A stretch of 64,000 nucleotides of DNA from Proteles cristata cristata. Lineage: Eukaryota; Chordata; Mammalia; Carnivora; Hyaenidae. The position numbers and the translations under genes were made by a program. The stretch spans positions 558,001-622,000 of the forward strand of contig JAESUZ010000354.1 of assembly GCA_017311185.1 (NCBI GenBank). The letters are read 5' to 3'. Below the pieces are notes generated by a model that saw nothing but the letters and a program-made list of their open reading frames with translations, was not told where the DNA came from and made no database searches. This document shows, piece by piece, positions 44,077-56,409 of this stretch. How positions within the stretch are numbered: the stretch's first letter is position 1; each line of letters starts with the position of its first letter.

Positions 44077-46543
44077 AAACATCCATAGAATTGGAATACA
44101 AACATGTCAATAAATGATCCTCATATCTTAAGCATATTATAAATGTAATATATTGCTCTGATACACAGGACTTCAACCAGTCATATCTTATAGTTATTGA
44201 AAACTTGAATGTCTCAAGGTCCTTGTTCTACGGTCTAAATGCGAACATGAGCACTTGCTGTATTTGAGTTTCTGTAAAGTATCTATTTTAACAAGCACTC
44301 TGTTGTCATTTCATTTACCAGATAATAAAATTCTTTAAAAAAGGAAAATTATACAAATATATACTTAAAAAAAAAAGAAGCTGTGCTTTTTCACAGCTTG
44401 GAAGCCAGATTTTCACAAGGCACAGATGTAACGCATTTCCTACCGTGAGGTAAGCTGCCATCCTGCTTAGGGAAAGAAAATTTGTCAATGTGATTCCAAT
44501 TGAAGCCTCCCTCTTCCCTGGGGCTCTGACGAACTAAGAAGCTTGCTCACAGTCCGAATGGCAGCTTCTTGTGGCACCAACACCCTGAGCTGCCCCATAC
44601 TTTTCAAAAATCTGCAGCCTACATAATTCCGCAGATAAGAAAAAGAATTGGTGCTGTTCAGGCAAACACAGTCTTTGCTTTTCCATATGTTCTCTTCAGT
44701 GTGGAATGCACTACTACTTTATATAGTATCAACTTCTTATTTGTAAATTGTACATTCACTGGAAAGTAGGTCAAGACACACTGAAGCTTTCCCATTTCCC
44801 AAATACTATATGCCATGCATGAAAGTTGAGACTTATCAGGGTTGAAGTACAGGAAAGGGGGTGGAGGGACAAGCAGAGGATATGAAGAAATGCAATATAT
44901 TTCCCTCTAAGCCCCTTCATAAATCTTCATCTTCTTTCCAACAAGATCTAGGAAAATCACAGTTTCACTCCAGGACAGGGATGCTCATTACCCAAGTTCA
45001 AAACCTATGAAAAATTACAGTGGAAAAATCATTCACAATTGATTTATGGTTAAATTGAAAGAAGTGGAAGTGTTGGACCAATCACCTGCTTTTTAAATAT
45101 CCTTCAATCTCAACCCCACTCTAAAGCTTGGCTCCAATCTGCTTCTATAATTAGAGTACCAAAACACGAGGCTTTAATATCGCCAACACATCATTAATCA
45201 TTCCAACTACCTCATGATGGAGGCCACAGCCATGGATTGGAGGCAGGGCTGAACAAATAAAATAGTCATTGATCTCTATTTGGGGGCTAGGGCAAGACCA
45301 TTCACTCCATGTGTGTTTACTGGTGTGTGTCACATTGGAATTGCTACCCAGACCATCAATAACAACATTTCCCCTTAACAGCCAGAAACAGAGACAGAAA
45401 CTTTGTGTGTTTCCTGCTAATAAGCAAACTAAGATTTTAGGAACCTTCACTTAGTAAGTACTTGTTTTATACTTAATTCCTAATAAGTGATTGAACAGCC
45501 AGCATCACTGTCCCCTACTCTCTCAATATTGAGACAAAAATTGATGTGTATTCACTAAATGAGTCCAAAACTGTCTACTGGTTCTCTTGAATCTTTCATG
45601 GATAGACATGTTTTTGTTAAAGCAGTAAAATCTCATTAATATGAATTTTTCTGTGGATAGACCTTCTAAACAAAAGGATAGGGGGAAGTAGTAATTTGAT
45701 TTGTTTTCCTTAAATAAGTGAGGCAGCCTTCCTTTTATGGTTTGTTTGAAATCCCCTAAGTTTAGGAGACAACAGATGTGCAATTAACTCTAGTTCACCT
45801 GCTTTGGGGAGGAAGATAGAACTCCAGGCACCTTATAGCCCTCATCTGTCCACTACAGATCACAATACTTGCTCATCCTTTCTTCAATGATAATTTTGAA
45901 GATGGTCAGATATAATACTTTTAAAGTAGCTTTGCAAAGTTCAGATACGATGAAAAAGTAAACTTCCACTAAGACAAGAGAAATGAAGACAGAAAAGAAG
46001 GACTCCTTATTAGCATATTACTAGTTTATCTATAAATGGGTGCTTAGATATCACTTTGAACATTCCTGTAAAGTGGGAACAACCATTTGTTCTAATTTGC
46101 TACATTTGACTAATTTATCTTGTACTCTCTCTATATACATAATTATTGCAATAATCCCTAGATTCAGGTCACATTTGAAACAGCAGCACCTCACTTTGCC
46201 TAAATAGCTCATGATCCCCCCAATGCCAAGTCAACACCTGGACTCTCCCGTGGGTAGATCTTCAATAGAAGTGCACACAGAGCCCTGAAATGACTAACCG
46301 TGTGACCATCAGACCATCAGAATAAATCTCCTACTCTCCATGCATCGGTAGTAGAGTAGACTGAGTGAAAGCCTCTCTCTGAATCTTTCACTATCTACCT
46401 TGTGGTGAGTGTGGGTGGAAGAGAGCTACTGGCACAGAGATAGGGTCTGCCTCTGGTTCTGATATTCTAGGTACCCACATGCTATGGACCCTGTGGCTGG
46501 CATGACAAAGATCTTTTAGAACTCCTTTAAATATTTTCTAGGA
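44077..46543. other. 2.5-kb interval, no recognised repeat
   Basis: No gene or repeat I can support. A small direct repeat 'accatcag' lies at 46306-46321. Confidence 0.45.
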
Positions 46544-47034
46544 CAGTGTTGCCCAATAAGCTTTCTACGATGAAGGAAATGTTCTTTAATCTGCACTACC
46601 CAATATGGTAGTCACTAGCCATCTGGGGAGGCAGCCTGACTGCGGTGGGAGCACAGTCAGGTGCTCAGCTCACGCCCCCTCCTCCATGCAGAGGGCATCT
46701 CTCTCTGCTCTGCACTGCACTGCCCAGGAAGGATGGCACAAATAAGGAGTTCCTTACTACCCTCTTCAAGGGCCTTGTCTCAGTTCTGTGCCCCACCCAG
46801 CTACCATAATCTCTCACATGGATTCCTCAGCCCTTGTGAAGGTTTTTCAAAGTGTGGATGGTTATTCAACTGGATGTGTCTGTGAGTGAAGAGCAGTGGA
46901 AACTCCAACTCCTCCATCTTGTTGACGTCAGTCTCCAAGACGTTAAATACTTGACATGTGGTTGCTCTGACTTAAGAATTTGACTGTTTTTTTTTTTTTT
47001 TAATTTAAACTTAAATAACCGTATGTGGCTAAAG
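46544..47034 (+). mobile_element. hAT-type MITE interrupted by a ~316-bp insertion
   Basis: The left part 46544-46625 ('cagtgttgcccaataagctttct', 'actacccaatatggtagtcactagcc') and right part 46942-47034 ('taatttaaacttaaataacc', 'gtatgtggctaa') are two halves of the MITE family also at 11657. The intervening 46626-46941 is not MITE sequence and I cannot identify it. It contains 'ctcctccatcttgttgacgtcag'. No target duplication is visible around it. Confidence 0.7.
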
Positions 47035-47039
47035 GACAA

Positions 47040-47240
47040 CAAATTAGCCATTGGAACTTTAGAGGGTTTTTTTGTCCCAGCCCAATTCCAGTTTTGCCAT
47101 TCCTTGTGTGACTTCAAAAGTTTCTTAATCTGTAAGAACCTCAACTGCAAAATGGTAGCTTTAACAGCACCCACCACATAAGGTTTTGGTGAGAATTAGA
47201 GACAACATATTAACCGCCTAGAGATGGTACTCAGGTGCCA
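47040..47240 (+). mobile_element. MIR SINE
   Basis: 'ccaattccagttttgccattccttgtgtgacttcaaaagtttcttaat', 'aactgcaaaatggtagc' and 'ttggtgagaattagagac' match MIR. Confidence 0.82.
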
Positions 47241-47420
47241 TATCCTTTATCACCTTTGAGCATCACCTCCTCCAGGAATCTTTACCTGGTGGTAAAATCT
47301 TGCCTAAAGTCTCTTTCTAAGAGAGCCTAAGGAACCTGCATTTCCTCTACTTGTCTATATTTTCTCACTAAAACTTCAGTGTTTATTTACCATCATATTC
47401 TAAGCATTAATGCATAAAAC
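47241..47420 (+). mobile_element. L2-like 3' segment directly after MIR
   Basis: 'gagcatcacctcctccaggaatctttacctgg' and 'ctacttgtctatattttctcactaaaac' resemble the L2 3' region. A related segment follows the next MIR at 48291-48490. Confidence 0.5.
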
Positions 47421-48164
47421 ACAGCAACCCAAAGTGACACTTGGAAGGCTCTTCTAACAAAGTTCAATGTATCCACATGTCCTATACATTGTGGGTTATT
47501 TCTTCATTGCTTGTGGGTACTGGTTATACATATGACAGATGAGAAATGACTAGTCTAGGACCCACTGTCTATGATCTTATCAGAGATAGAAATTAAACTT
47601 GATTATCCATAAGAGTCAAATAACTCTCTAACACAGGATTTACGGTGAAAGTACCCCAAGAAGATCTGTCAGGCCTATGGTGGAAAGCAAGAATAAGAGT
47701 ATTTTTCTGGGTTCTCTTGCTCAACCCTTTGAAGAGCAGCAGGCCCAATCAATGAAGGCAATGGTCCTTCACTGCTCAGAGCCAGCAAACACTAGACCCT
47801 CAACTAACCTTCTTTGATACCCAGTGAACAACAGTGGTGCCAATGACAACACAGTGCCTGCAAGCAGGGAGTCCTGTTCGACTCATAAAATTCATGCTGG
47901 CTGCACCTCCATAGAGAACATTGTGCTCTCCTGGTTCAGACAGGAAAGAAACCATAAAGCAAAACACAGTGCCATGTACAGATTGTATCCACAGAATTTG
48001 TATAAGGCATCTGCTCCTTTTTCTTTCTTCAGAAATAAAATTGGGCTTGAAAGACAGTAATAAATTAACCTAGAGTTTAAAAGAAGGATGGCCATTCTAA
48101 TGCCCAAGTATAGAACCCACTGCATGATTTCATATAATAATAGAGGACTATTATTATTTAATCT
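47421..48164. other. Unassigned sequence
   Basis: Nothing recognised. Confidence 0.45.
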
Positions 48165-48290
48165 ATTTAGGACTCAGTTTCGACATCTGCAAATGGCAGT
48201 TACAGTACCTGCCATGCAAATTTATGGTGAGCATTAAAGATAATGTATTAAATGTCTGAAGGAGGTACTCAGGCTATTATTATTCAGCAT
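48165..48290 (+). mobile_element. MIR fragment
   Basis: 'ggactcagtttcgacatctgcaaatgg' and 'acctgccatgcaaatttatggtgagcattaaagataatg' match the MIR 3' half. Confidence 0.78.
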
Positions 48291-48500
48291 TCTATATGTA
48301 CTTAACTCCTGTATCACTTCTTCAAGGAATCCTCACCTGGTCTCAAAATTTGGGAAAGGATCCTTCCTAGGATCATTGCTTACGTATAGTTTTCTTCTCC
48401 CTAGATGGTGGTTACCCTCTGTGCCATTATATCCCAAGCATCAGTACCCAGAGCACAACAGGAACTCACTATGTACTTAAAGAATGAGTGAATGAGTAAG
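48291..48500 (+). mobile_element. L2-like 3' segment directly after MIR
   Basis: 'cttcttcaaggaatcctcacctgg', 'cccaagcatcagtacccagagcacaacaggaactcact' and 'gaatgagtgaatgagt' resemble L2. It parallels 47241-47420. Confidence 0.5.
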
Positions 48501-48611
48501 TACCTTAATGAAGGAATGAAAGCATAGGTCTTAGCCAACAACAGAACACAAGGCAATGACATGTTTCAGCTAGAGTTCATATCCCATTCCCTTTCAGAAT
48601 CGAAATTACCT

Positions 48612-49373
48612 GGTGTGGTAGACACAAAAATGGTCCTGCAAAACTGTCCACATCATAATCCCTGAAATCTGTGAATATGTTAGGTTATATAGCAAAAAGG
48701 TATTAAGGTTGCAGAAGGATAGGGAGGCCTGGGTGGCTCAGTCAGTTAAGCGTCTGACTTCGGCTCAGGTCATGATCTCAAGGTTTGTGGGTTCAAGCCC
48801 CACGTCAGGCTCTGTGCTGACAGCCAGCTCGGAGCCTGGAGCCTGTTTCAGATTCTGTGTCTCCCTCTTTCTCTGACCCTCCCCTGTTCACGCTGTCTCT
48901 CTCTCCTCTCTCTCTCTCTCAGAAATAAATAAAACATTAATTTTACTTTAAAAAAGGTTGCAGAAGGATATAAGGTTGTTAATCATTGCTGACCTTAAAA
49001 TAGGGAGATTATCCTGGATTATCTAGATAGAGCCAACATAATCACAGGAATCGTTAAAAGGGGAAGATGGAGACAACAGTTGAGTCAAAAGTAGACAGAA
49101 CTACAAAAGAAAGTCATAATAATGCTGTTGCTGGCTTTGAAAAGGAAGGAAGGAGGCCATCAACCTAAGAATGCAGGTGCCCTCTGGAGCCTAGAAGAAA
49201 CAAGGGATAAATTCTCTTCTAGAGCCTCTGGCAGGAACATAGTCCTGCTGATATTCTGACTGTAGCCCAGTGAGACCTGTGTCAGGCTTCTAACCTACAA
49301 CCTTACAATATCTTGTGTTGTCTAAGCCACTAATTTTGTGGGAATTTGTTACAGCACCAAAATAAAACAATCT
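48612..49373 (+). mobile_element. MaLR-like LTR split by a SINE
   Basis: 'cccacatcataatccctgaaatctgtgaatatgttagg', 'gggagattatcctggattatct', 'ctcttctagagcctctggcagg' and 'ctaagccactaattttgtgggaatttgttacagca' follow the order of an old MaLR-type LTR. The SINE at 48722-48953 lies inside it. About 510 bp remain once the SINE and one target copy are removed. The subfamily is not assigned. Confidence 0.7.
48722..48953 (+). mobile_element. Felid-type SINE inside LTR
   Basis: The head is 'gggaggcctgggtggctcag', then 'gggttcaagccccacg', 'gctgacagccagctcggagcctgg' and an A-rich tail. A 17-bp target duplication (aaggttgcagaaggata) lies at 48705-48721 and 48954-48970. Confidence 0.97.
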
Positions 49374-49377
49374 AACT

Positions 49378-49520
49378 TGGGTAGTCTTTAAAAATATTAA
49401 TGCCAAGCCCCATCCCCTAAGATTCAGATTCAGTTAATCTGAGATGTTGCCAAGGTGTGGCAATTTTTTTTAATGCCACAGGTTAAGTGGGATATGAAGC
49501 AAAGCTTAATGATCATTCAA
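49378..49520 (+). mobile_element. MER5A/B-like MITE fragment
   Basis: 'agtctttaaaaatattaatgcc', 'aagccccatcccctaagattcagattcagttaatctgag' follows the centre of the MER5 family. Ends are missing. Confidence 0.6.
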
Positions 49521-49552
49521 TTATCCAACAGTACTTGGATATTCTATACATC

Positions 49553-49587
49553 TTCCTCTCTCTCTCCCCACTCTCCCACACACACAC
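49553..49587. repeat. (CT)n/(CA)n low-complexity tract
   Basis: CT run, C-rich join, then about six CA units. Confidence 0.8.
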
Positions 49588-50106
49588 ACCTGCCCAGAAG
49601 ATAAAAATAGCAACCAAGTACCATGGTTGAGAGAAAGAGTGGGTTGAGCAAATATAATATTCCTTGATTTTTTAACAGAAATGTGATATTCCTGAATAGT
49701 ATTTCCTTGTCCATTACAACAATTCTATTAGGTCACTAGGGAAAATTGCACATCTAGTTCAGACAAGAAAGAAAGAAAAGGTTAGATGCAGAGTCATTTG
49801 GTGGATTCTCCAAATCTGGGAGTTAATAAGTAACAAGTCCACACTGAAACCACATGGTGGCCAGGATCTTAAAAATGGAAGTGCCTAAGACACTTGGAAA
49901 TTGGAATCGTCCCTATGCCTGTGGTAGGTTCCTGTGCACTATGCCCAGAAGTAACCAAACCAGGAAACAAATGATGTAGGTGTAAGTTATTAAAACAATT
50001 TTCACATTCTTCACTTTGAAATTGTGTCTCTCTTGCCTTTGCCAATTTAGTAATGCAGTTCTGAATCTGTTCATGAGTAGTAAGTGGAATTGAGTCTTAT
50101 CACCTA
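49588..50106. other. Unassigned sequence
   Basis: Nothing recognised. Confidence 0.45.
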
Positions 50107-50331
50107 GATCAGGTATTAGCAACCCACAGCCCACAGCCAAATCAGCTCTGGTTTTTATAAATAAAGTTTTATTGGGATGCTGCTCTGATTATTTGTTTAC
50201 ATATTATCTATGGCTACTTCCTTACTACAATGGCAGAATTAAGTAGTTGTGACAGAGACCATATGGCCCACTGCGCTGAAAATATTTTTACCATCTGGCT
50301 CTTTACAGAAAAAATTTGCCAACCACTGACC
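50107..50331 (-). mobile_element. hAT-type MITE, near full length, antisense
   Basis: 'ttataaataaagttttattggg', 'tatctatggctacttccttactac', 'tagttgtgacagagaccatatggccc' and 'tctttacagaaaaaatttgccaaccactgac' are the reverse complement of the same family as 41665-41830 and 63909-64000. Confidence 0.88.
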
Positions 50332-50654
50332 CATGTCAAGTATGGGTCCTTGACTTTCTCATTGCCACCATTGTTATTCCTCAGCCTGTTAACTTCATAA
50401 GGACAATTTAAAGAGCATGGTAGAGGTGTCTAACAATAACAGTTTGTGGGCAGAGGCAGAAACACCTATGACTGATTCTTTAATAATAATTTTAATTTAA
50501 CCAGTGACTTAGTTCAGAGAAACTCAATATACTTTGAACATCATCTCATTTTTTTCTGACAGATTTTATTAGAAAAATAGTTAGGATAACCAATACATTA
50601 AAGACATCACTTAAATTGTTTAAGATATCATTGGTTCCTTGGTGCCTTCTCCCA
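50332..50654. other. Unassigned sequence
   Basis: Nothing recognised. Confidence 0.45.
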
Positions 50655-51060
50655 CTGTCAGTGTTTTGAGAATTAATTGCTCATTTGTGCATAGCACTGT
50701 ACAATGCAATTTAAAAAGACATGGTATTTGCCTTCTGGGAGCTTACACAATCTGAGACAGCAAGGATGGCAGAGAAAGAGTACTCCTTAGGGGGAGCACT
50801 ACACAAACCCATAAAACAAACAAATAATCATTAACGTAATGTATTCACAAAAGGTGAGTCCAGATTTTAATGGGAAGGCAACTAAACAAGTGTTCATGAA
50901 AGTAACCAACTCTTCTAACAAACTCTTACAATTATTTAATGGAAGGTTCCTGGAGATGAAGTTGTAGATAAAGTGATTAAGGTGACCTGAGAAACAATTC
51001 TTGGCATATGGCTTAATTACACTTAAAGGGCTCATTAGATGTAAACGTTGGTACAGCAAT
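50655..51060 (-). mobile_element. L2 LINE 3' portion, antisense
   Basis: 'catagcactgtacaatgcaat', 'tgccttctgggagcttacacaatctgagacag' match reverse-complement L2; the rest to 51060 is weaker. Confidence 0.5.
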
Positions 51061-51639
51061 TTAACCAGGAAGACTAAGGAAAGTCAAAAGCATTCTAACA
51101 TCCAATATTGAAAGGGAAGACCAGGCTGTACGCTTAGGATGTCAAAAATGGACCATGAGCACCCCCTACATCCTCACCCACTCCAATGGCAGACATCACT
51201 AACTGATCACAGCATTTTTTCTGCCTAAACAGACACAGCCTTCTAGTTTCCTTTACATCACAGCACTCTGAGTAAATACAACACTGATAAATGATTAGAA
51301 GTGGCCCTTAAATTGAAAAGGAAAGATACCACTTCTTCTCTAGGTTTGTATGCATTGGACAATGAGAGAAGAATAATCAGTTGTCCTGATCTTCACACAT
51401 CCCCTCCCCCCAAAAAAGGTTGCAAACAATAAACGATAACCTAAACAGTGATCTTAGACGTCAATTTTTTTTAAAGGCAGTACTGAAACTTGGAGTCTCT
51501 ACAAGGAAAAGCTAATCGGAGTGAAACCCAGTGGTATGAAAAAAGAAAGGAAGATGGGTGCCCAAGAGTAGAACAGAAGCAATCTCAAATACTGAGCAGG
51601 TAGTGGATGTTGTGGGGTATGGCCATATCCCTTCAGGAC
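51061..51639. other. Unassigned sequence
   Basis: Nothing recognised. Confidence 0.45.
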
Positions 51640-52036
51640 TGAGGCACTCAATTCCTCAACGATCAGAAGTGTCACCTACTGGGTAGCTCCCATCTGTATC
51701 CCTCTCCAGCAGTTGCCCTAGGTCAAAGCAAACCGCACACCCAAGGTAACATTGCCTCCCCTTGGGAGACCCTCCCCCCCATGACTGGCTGACACAGTAG
51801 CAGCGGTAATTCTGATAACAGTTGATAATTCCCATGGATTATCCTGATTTCAGCCTCCCCTTGGGTTTGGCTGGGGCTTGAGCTGCAATTGCATCGCAGT
51901 TCAACTTCTTCTTCTACCAAATCCTGCTGCCTTCTCTTCCTCACAAATGTGGTTCTAGAGACCACTGCCCTAAAACATCTTTTGCGCTTAATGCTCCACC
52001 TTAGAGTCTGTTTCCAGGGAAACCAACATAAGACAG
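51640..52036 (+). mobile_element. Probable old LTR
   Basis: It ends 'ttagagtctgtttccagggaaaccaacataagacag', the end pattern of several ERVL-type LTRs ('agtctgcttcccagggaacccaacctaagaca'). A 'ccttgggtttggctggggctt' core precedes it. Left border and family uncertain. Confidence 0.45.
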
Positions 52037-52049
52037 AGAACTTTCTAAA

Positions 52050-52225
52050 TGGTGAAAATACTTACGTATTTTTTTTGAAGGTCTCACAATAATTCAATGA
52101 GATAGTTATTACAATGACCACTTGAAAGACGGTTGAGGCTCAGGAAAAAGGTTAAGTCACAAACTTACAGTACGTGCTGGAGCCAGGAATTAAACCCAGA
52201 TAGGTGCTACACTGTTCTGACCCAG
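52050..52225 (-). mobile_element. MIR SINE, antisense
   Basis: 'cacaataattcaatgagatagttatta', 'ggttgaggctcaggaaaaaggttaag' and 'ggagccaggaattaaacccagat' are reverse-complement MIR landmarks. Confidence 0.82.
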
Positions 52226-52464
52226 GACTGACTGGCAGGGCCACAACAAGAAGTCTAAATGTTCAGGGGAAGAGATGAGATCAGAAAGGTAAAGATTAAA
52301 AATGTCAGAGAAGGCACCAGGCTGAAGGACAAGAAGTTTGAGGCAAGAGTGTAAATTAACAGAAATTTAAAACAAGACTAATTTGGGGACAGGACAATGT
52401 TGGCCTTTCAATCTCCATTATGCTTCTTATCCATGTGTCATCCCAAGCGTTGGTTTGTATACAA

Positions 52465-52740
52465 TAATAATAGTGATGATAGTAGTTACCGCTGATGGGA
52501 AAGCTACCTATAGCCAGGCATTATGCTACATTTTACATATACTACCCATGTACATATAGTACAAGTTTCACATACGTATTATCCATATATGCTCCATGTT
52601 AAAATCCCCTATGTTGCTGTGGTAAGTACCATAAACAAGAATGGAGTGGCTTGTTGACAGTCACACAGCTAAGTGTAAAAGTCAGTATTCAAACCAGGTC
52701 TGTCTCAGTATTCAGTTCATGATGCTCCTCCTATACCACA
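52465..52740 (-). mobile_element. MIR SINE, antisense
   Basis: 'ccaggcattatgctacattttacatat', 'gacagtcacacagctaag' and 'gtattcaaaccaggtctg' in reverse MIR order. Confidence 0.85.
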
Positions 52741-52774
52741 AAATGTGAGTCCTAATGGAACTGTATGAATCTGA

Positions 52775-52995
52775 TATTGATAATAACAATAGTTAACAAA
52801 GACAACATTTATTTGGACCATATATGCTCTGCCTCTTAAATCTTTCCAACACCCCTATGAGAAAGGTTCTGTTATTATCTTTATTTCATAAAAGACAATA
52901 AAGATATATGGAGAGGTAGAAAAAAACTGCCCCAAGTTACATAGCTAGTAAGGACAGAACTTGATCCCAGCCACCTAACTCCAGTGCCCATGTGT
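52775..52995 (-). mobile_element. MIR SINE, antisense
   Basis: 'cctatgagaaaggttctgttattatctttatttcataaa', 'ccccaagttacatagctagtaagg' and 'gatcccagccacctaactccag' in reverse MIR order. Confidence 0.88.
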
Positions 52996-53221
52996 GACAC
53001 ATCAGAAGCTGAGGTAAGGAGCTGGGTTACAGACGGTCCCTTCAAACAAATAATGAATCAAAAATTGCTCTAGAGTTGGTGACTTGAAATCTCAAAGACA
53101 TACTATGGTGATAAAGAAACTAGAATTAGGGAAAAAATCATGGAGTGAAGATGAAATAAGTGCCTTTGTCCATTTAATTCTGAGTAGTTAAAAAATCTAT
53201 TAAATTTCATTTTCATGTTTT

Positions 53222-53325
53222 TTTAAAAGCTGTATTGTTTTAAGTAATCCCTACACCCAATGTGGGGCTCGAACTCACAACCCCGAGATCAAGAGTCGCT
53301 CACTCTACCGACTGAGTGTGCCCCT
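53222..53325 (-). mobile_element. Short carnivore tRNA-SINE, antisense
   Basis: 'taagtaatccctacacccaatgtggggctcgaactcacaaccccgagatcaagagtcgc' followed by 'accgactgagtgtgcccc'. This shorter CanSINE type lacks the CT-rich second part. Confidence 0.93.
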
Positions 53326-56300
53326 ACATTTTATCTTTAAATAGTATTTTATAGTTTCAAAGAGTTTTTTCTTTATCATTATATAAAGTACATGATTTAT
53401 GCAGGACTGGGTCAAGCTGACCATTCAGGGGTGGCCAGGAGACTGGGGTGTCACCTTAAAGTGAACAGGAGCCAGACCTAGAGGAGAGGGTGAGTGGTGG
53501 AGACCCTGGCCCAGAGGAGCCCACAGCGAAGGGAATGGAATTGAAAACAAACCATTCTGGCTAGAGAGGAAGGAACCTGCACAGAAGAGGACTATGCTCT
53601 GGAAATCCAGTGCCTAGTGTGTCTGAAGGGGAAAAGAGACTGGAACTTTCACTTATTTAATGGCCTTTCCATATATATATTAAGAAGAATTTCTCATTTT
53701 TTCCTACAAATGCCTCCTTCCAAAACAAGTCTGTGGCTATTCCCATTCCAAGCCTGACATCACCTTAGTCAATACAAAAAAATAAAAATAAAAAATAAAG
53801 TTTCTTTACGACCAGCCCCAGGGACAGATTGTAAGCAAGGTTCCCACCACACAATGCTTCTTCAGGGCGACAGTCAACTCCTTCTGAACCCAGTCCTGCA
53901 CTGCTGGTTGAACCTTGCCCTAAAGAGCTCTTTGAGTAATTCTAGGAACTGTTTCCTGCACCGCCAAGAGTCTCCTTGGGTGGCCCTCTCCATCTGACCT
54001 CTGCTTTCTCTTCCTGATACTTGAGCAGGAAGAATGAGACAACATCCTCTTACAGGCCCCTTTATCATCTACTTTTTCTCAACTTGGCAAGTGTAAGTCC
54101 GTTCCTCTTCTTTCTCAGATATCTGTGACACCTAGATTTTTAAATACTGCCCCCTTCTCTTCTTGCCCTATCTGGCCCATCTATGTGGAGATCACCAAGC
54201 CCATGACTATCGCCTGAACAAAAAGTACCCTCAGAACTGCTGCTTCCTGCTCCTCCTCTCTGCCAGTATTCATCTCCCCACCATCACTTCACATTATTGC
54301 TTTCTGGAATTACCATCTCCTCTAGACTCACAGTTTTGCCTAAAAAGGCAAGAGACATCTCAGCTTTACTCAAATCATCATATGATCCTAACCAAAGAAT
54401 GATCCAGCAAGTGTAGCCTGAGACCTTGGTGTAAAGAAGTCCGGGACTCAGTCCTCTCCAGCTTTGTGAAACCCCACATTTCTTGGCTCCCTGGCTCTCT
54501 TTAGAGAAGGGCGAGAGCAAATACACTCATGCCCTTATTCATACCACTATGTTCTCTAAATAGCAAATAGCATTATCTGGCTTAGAAATGGCATTCAGTA
54601 AGATCTCTTCATGTGTACACTGAAGGCATAAAACCGTTATCAACTAATGTTGGCAAAAGAGCATGAGTGTCTCATAAATAGAAGATACTATGCCCCACTT
54701 TGGAGTCAGACACGACAGCCTAACCAGTTTCTCGGGTCTGGTTTTGAAAATGAGGTCATCAAGTGAGGCACCTCTGGGTCTAGCTGCCTGGAGCCTAAGT
54801 GCCAAGAGAAAATCCAGGCATCTTCTACTGAAAGGGAATGGGCGCCAGATGCCTGCCTGTCTGATACCACCCTGTCTGCTCACTGGGTGGTCCTGGCTAC
54901 CTCAGTCCAGTTCCCTCAAAGGATTTGGCTCAGATGAAGAATGGGTCATAATGGGAGACAGGCTGGTCCTAAGGTCCCTGCTGATAGGATTAGTGGGGAT
55001 TAATCCAGGGTCACCTTCCAGAACCACAATGTGTCAGAGGAAATTGCCAAATGATGAGCTTCCTGTTGGACTGGAAAAGGAGATGGGAGACAATAAAATC
55101 CAGGAGCTGGGGGGTTGGAGAAAGCTTCAAGGAGAAAGTTATTCTATTTCCCAGAACACACCATAATGTGGATGAGAGAAAGCAACATAATGGATGAGTG
55201 GTCCCTACAGCCTTGCTCATGTTAGACAAGGAACTGGGACAAAAGCAGGGTCTGGGAACCAAATCAAACAAGTTCGGCACCTCCTGCATTTTAAATCAAC
55301 CAAGCGTTTAAGTTAATATCATCTAGGACACTGGGGCATTGTTGAATTTAAATAAAAATCAATGTGTTTCGCAGAACATTTTCCGTAAAATTATGAATCT
55401 GGAAGAACAATCAGTCATGGGGAAGACAATTAGAGAGGCTGAGAAGTTTGTTGGCTCTAAACTCAACCACTGTAGAAGAAAAAAGAACACTGAGAATTTT
55501 TCTCATATTTAAAATTTAGGAGAGGCTGAGGGAACTAAACTTACTTATCCTTTATAAAACAGTGCTCCAAGGTAGGGCATGATAGATCACTCCATATAAA
55601 TATTGGAAAGTAAACAATGCTGAAAAAACAAAGGACTACTTCTACCAATATTGGCTTTGAGACAAGAAAACGGCTGAGGCAGACAGAAGATTCTCTGTGC
55701 AGAACTACTTGTCTCCCTGCCCCTTCCACTCAAAACCAAACAAGGCTTTATAGTAACACACACAAGGTGCAGCCCATCCCCTGGAAGTTAGGAAGCATTC
55801 TGGAGCCTCCAACCAGCTTTAGCCCTTCTGGCAAGGCTGACGCTCAACTAGTAAGCAACAGTATTGGCATATTAAACACCGAAGTACATAAAAAAAATGA
55901 GACAAAATGAAACTACTCAACTGCTTGGAAAATGGTGGCTGGCTGTACCTGAATCCCTCCAGGTATCTCCCATCTCAACTGCCCTTGGTTTTTCTTTCAG
56001 AACACTCTGTACCACCTCATGATTCAGCATCTAAAATGTTAACAGTTGCCATGTCCGGAGGCCCCCAGGATCCTGCTTCATATTTAAGCCCTGGATTGTT
56101 CAGACTGACTGGTATCCATGCCTTACCATGTAGTAATATTACATGTCATCTCTCCCCCCTTTCCTTTTCTTGTGATTTACAGGTAAGTGGATCATACAAA
56201 GTCACTTCTTCCCTAGGAAAAACCACCAGTACACCATTCCTTAGATCAACCCGATGGAGTTATGGTTTTCAAGGTACCATGCTAGACAGTGCCTTTCCCC

Positions 56301-56409
56301 CCTGAGGTTGTAATGTGCATCACATCAAAAGTGCAGAACCCTGGACCTGGCATCCTAATGACTTGGGGTAAATGAAGCCTAGATCCCTTCCCCTAGTTTT
56401 GCGGCCATG
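53326..56409. other. 3.1-kb interval, no recognised repeat
   Basis: It holds the longest open frame in the window (54690-55166 plus, 158 codons) and many shorter ones. I see no family, repeats or splice context that support coding. A short A-rich (AAATA)n patch lies near 53775-53800. Confidence 0.45.

Noticed and set aside
54690..55166. Longest open frame (158 codons, plus strand)
   Set aside because: No recognisable family, no splice or start context, and a partly open frame on the opposite strand. A frame of this length is expected by chance in 64 kb.
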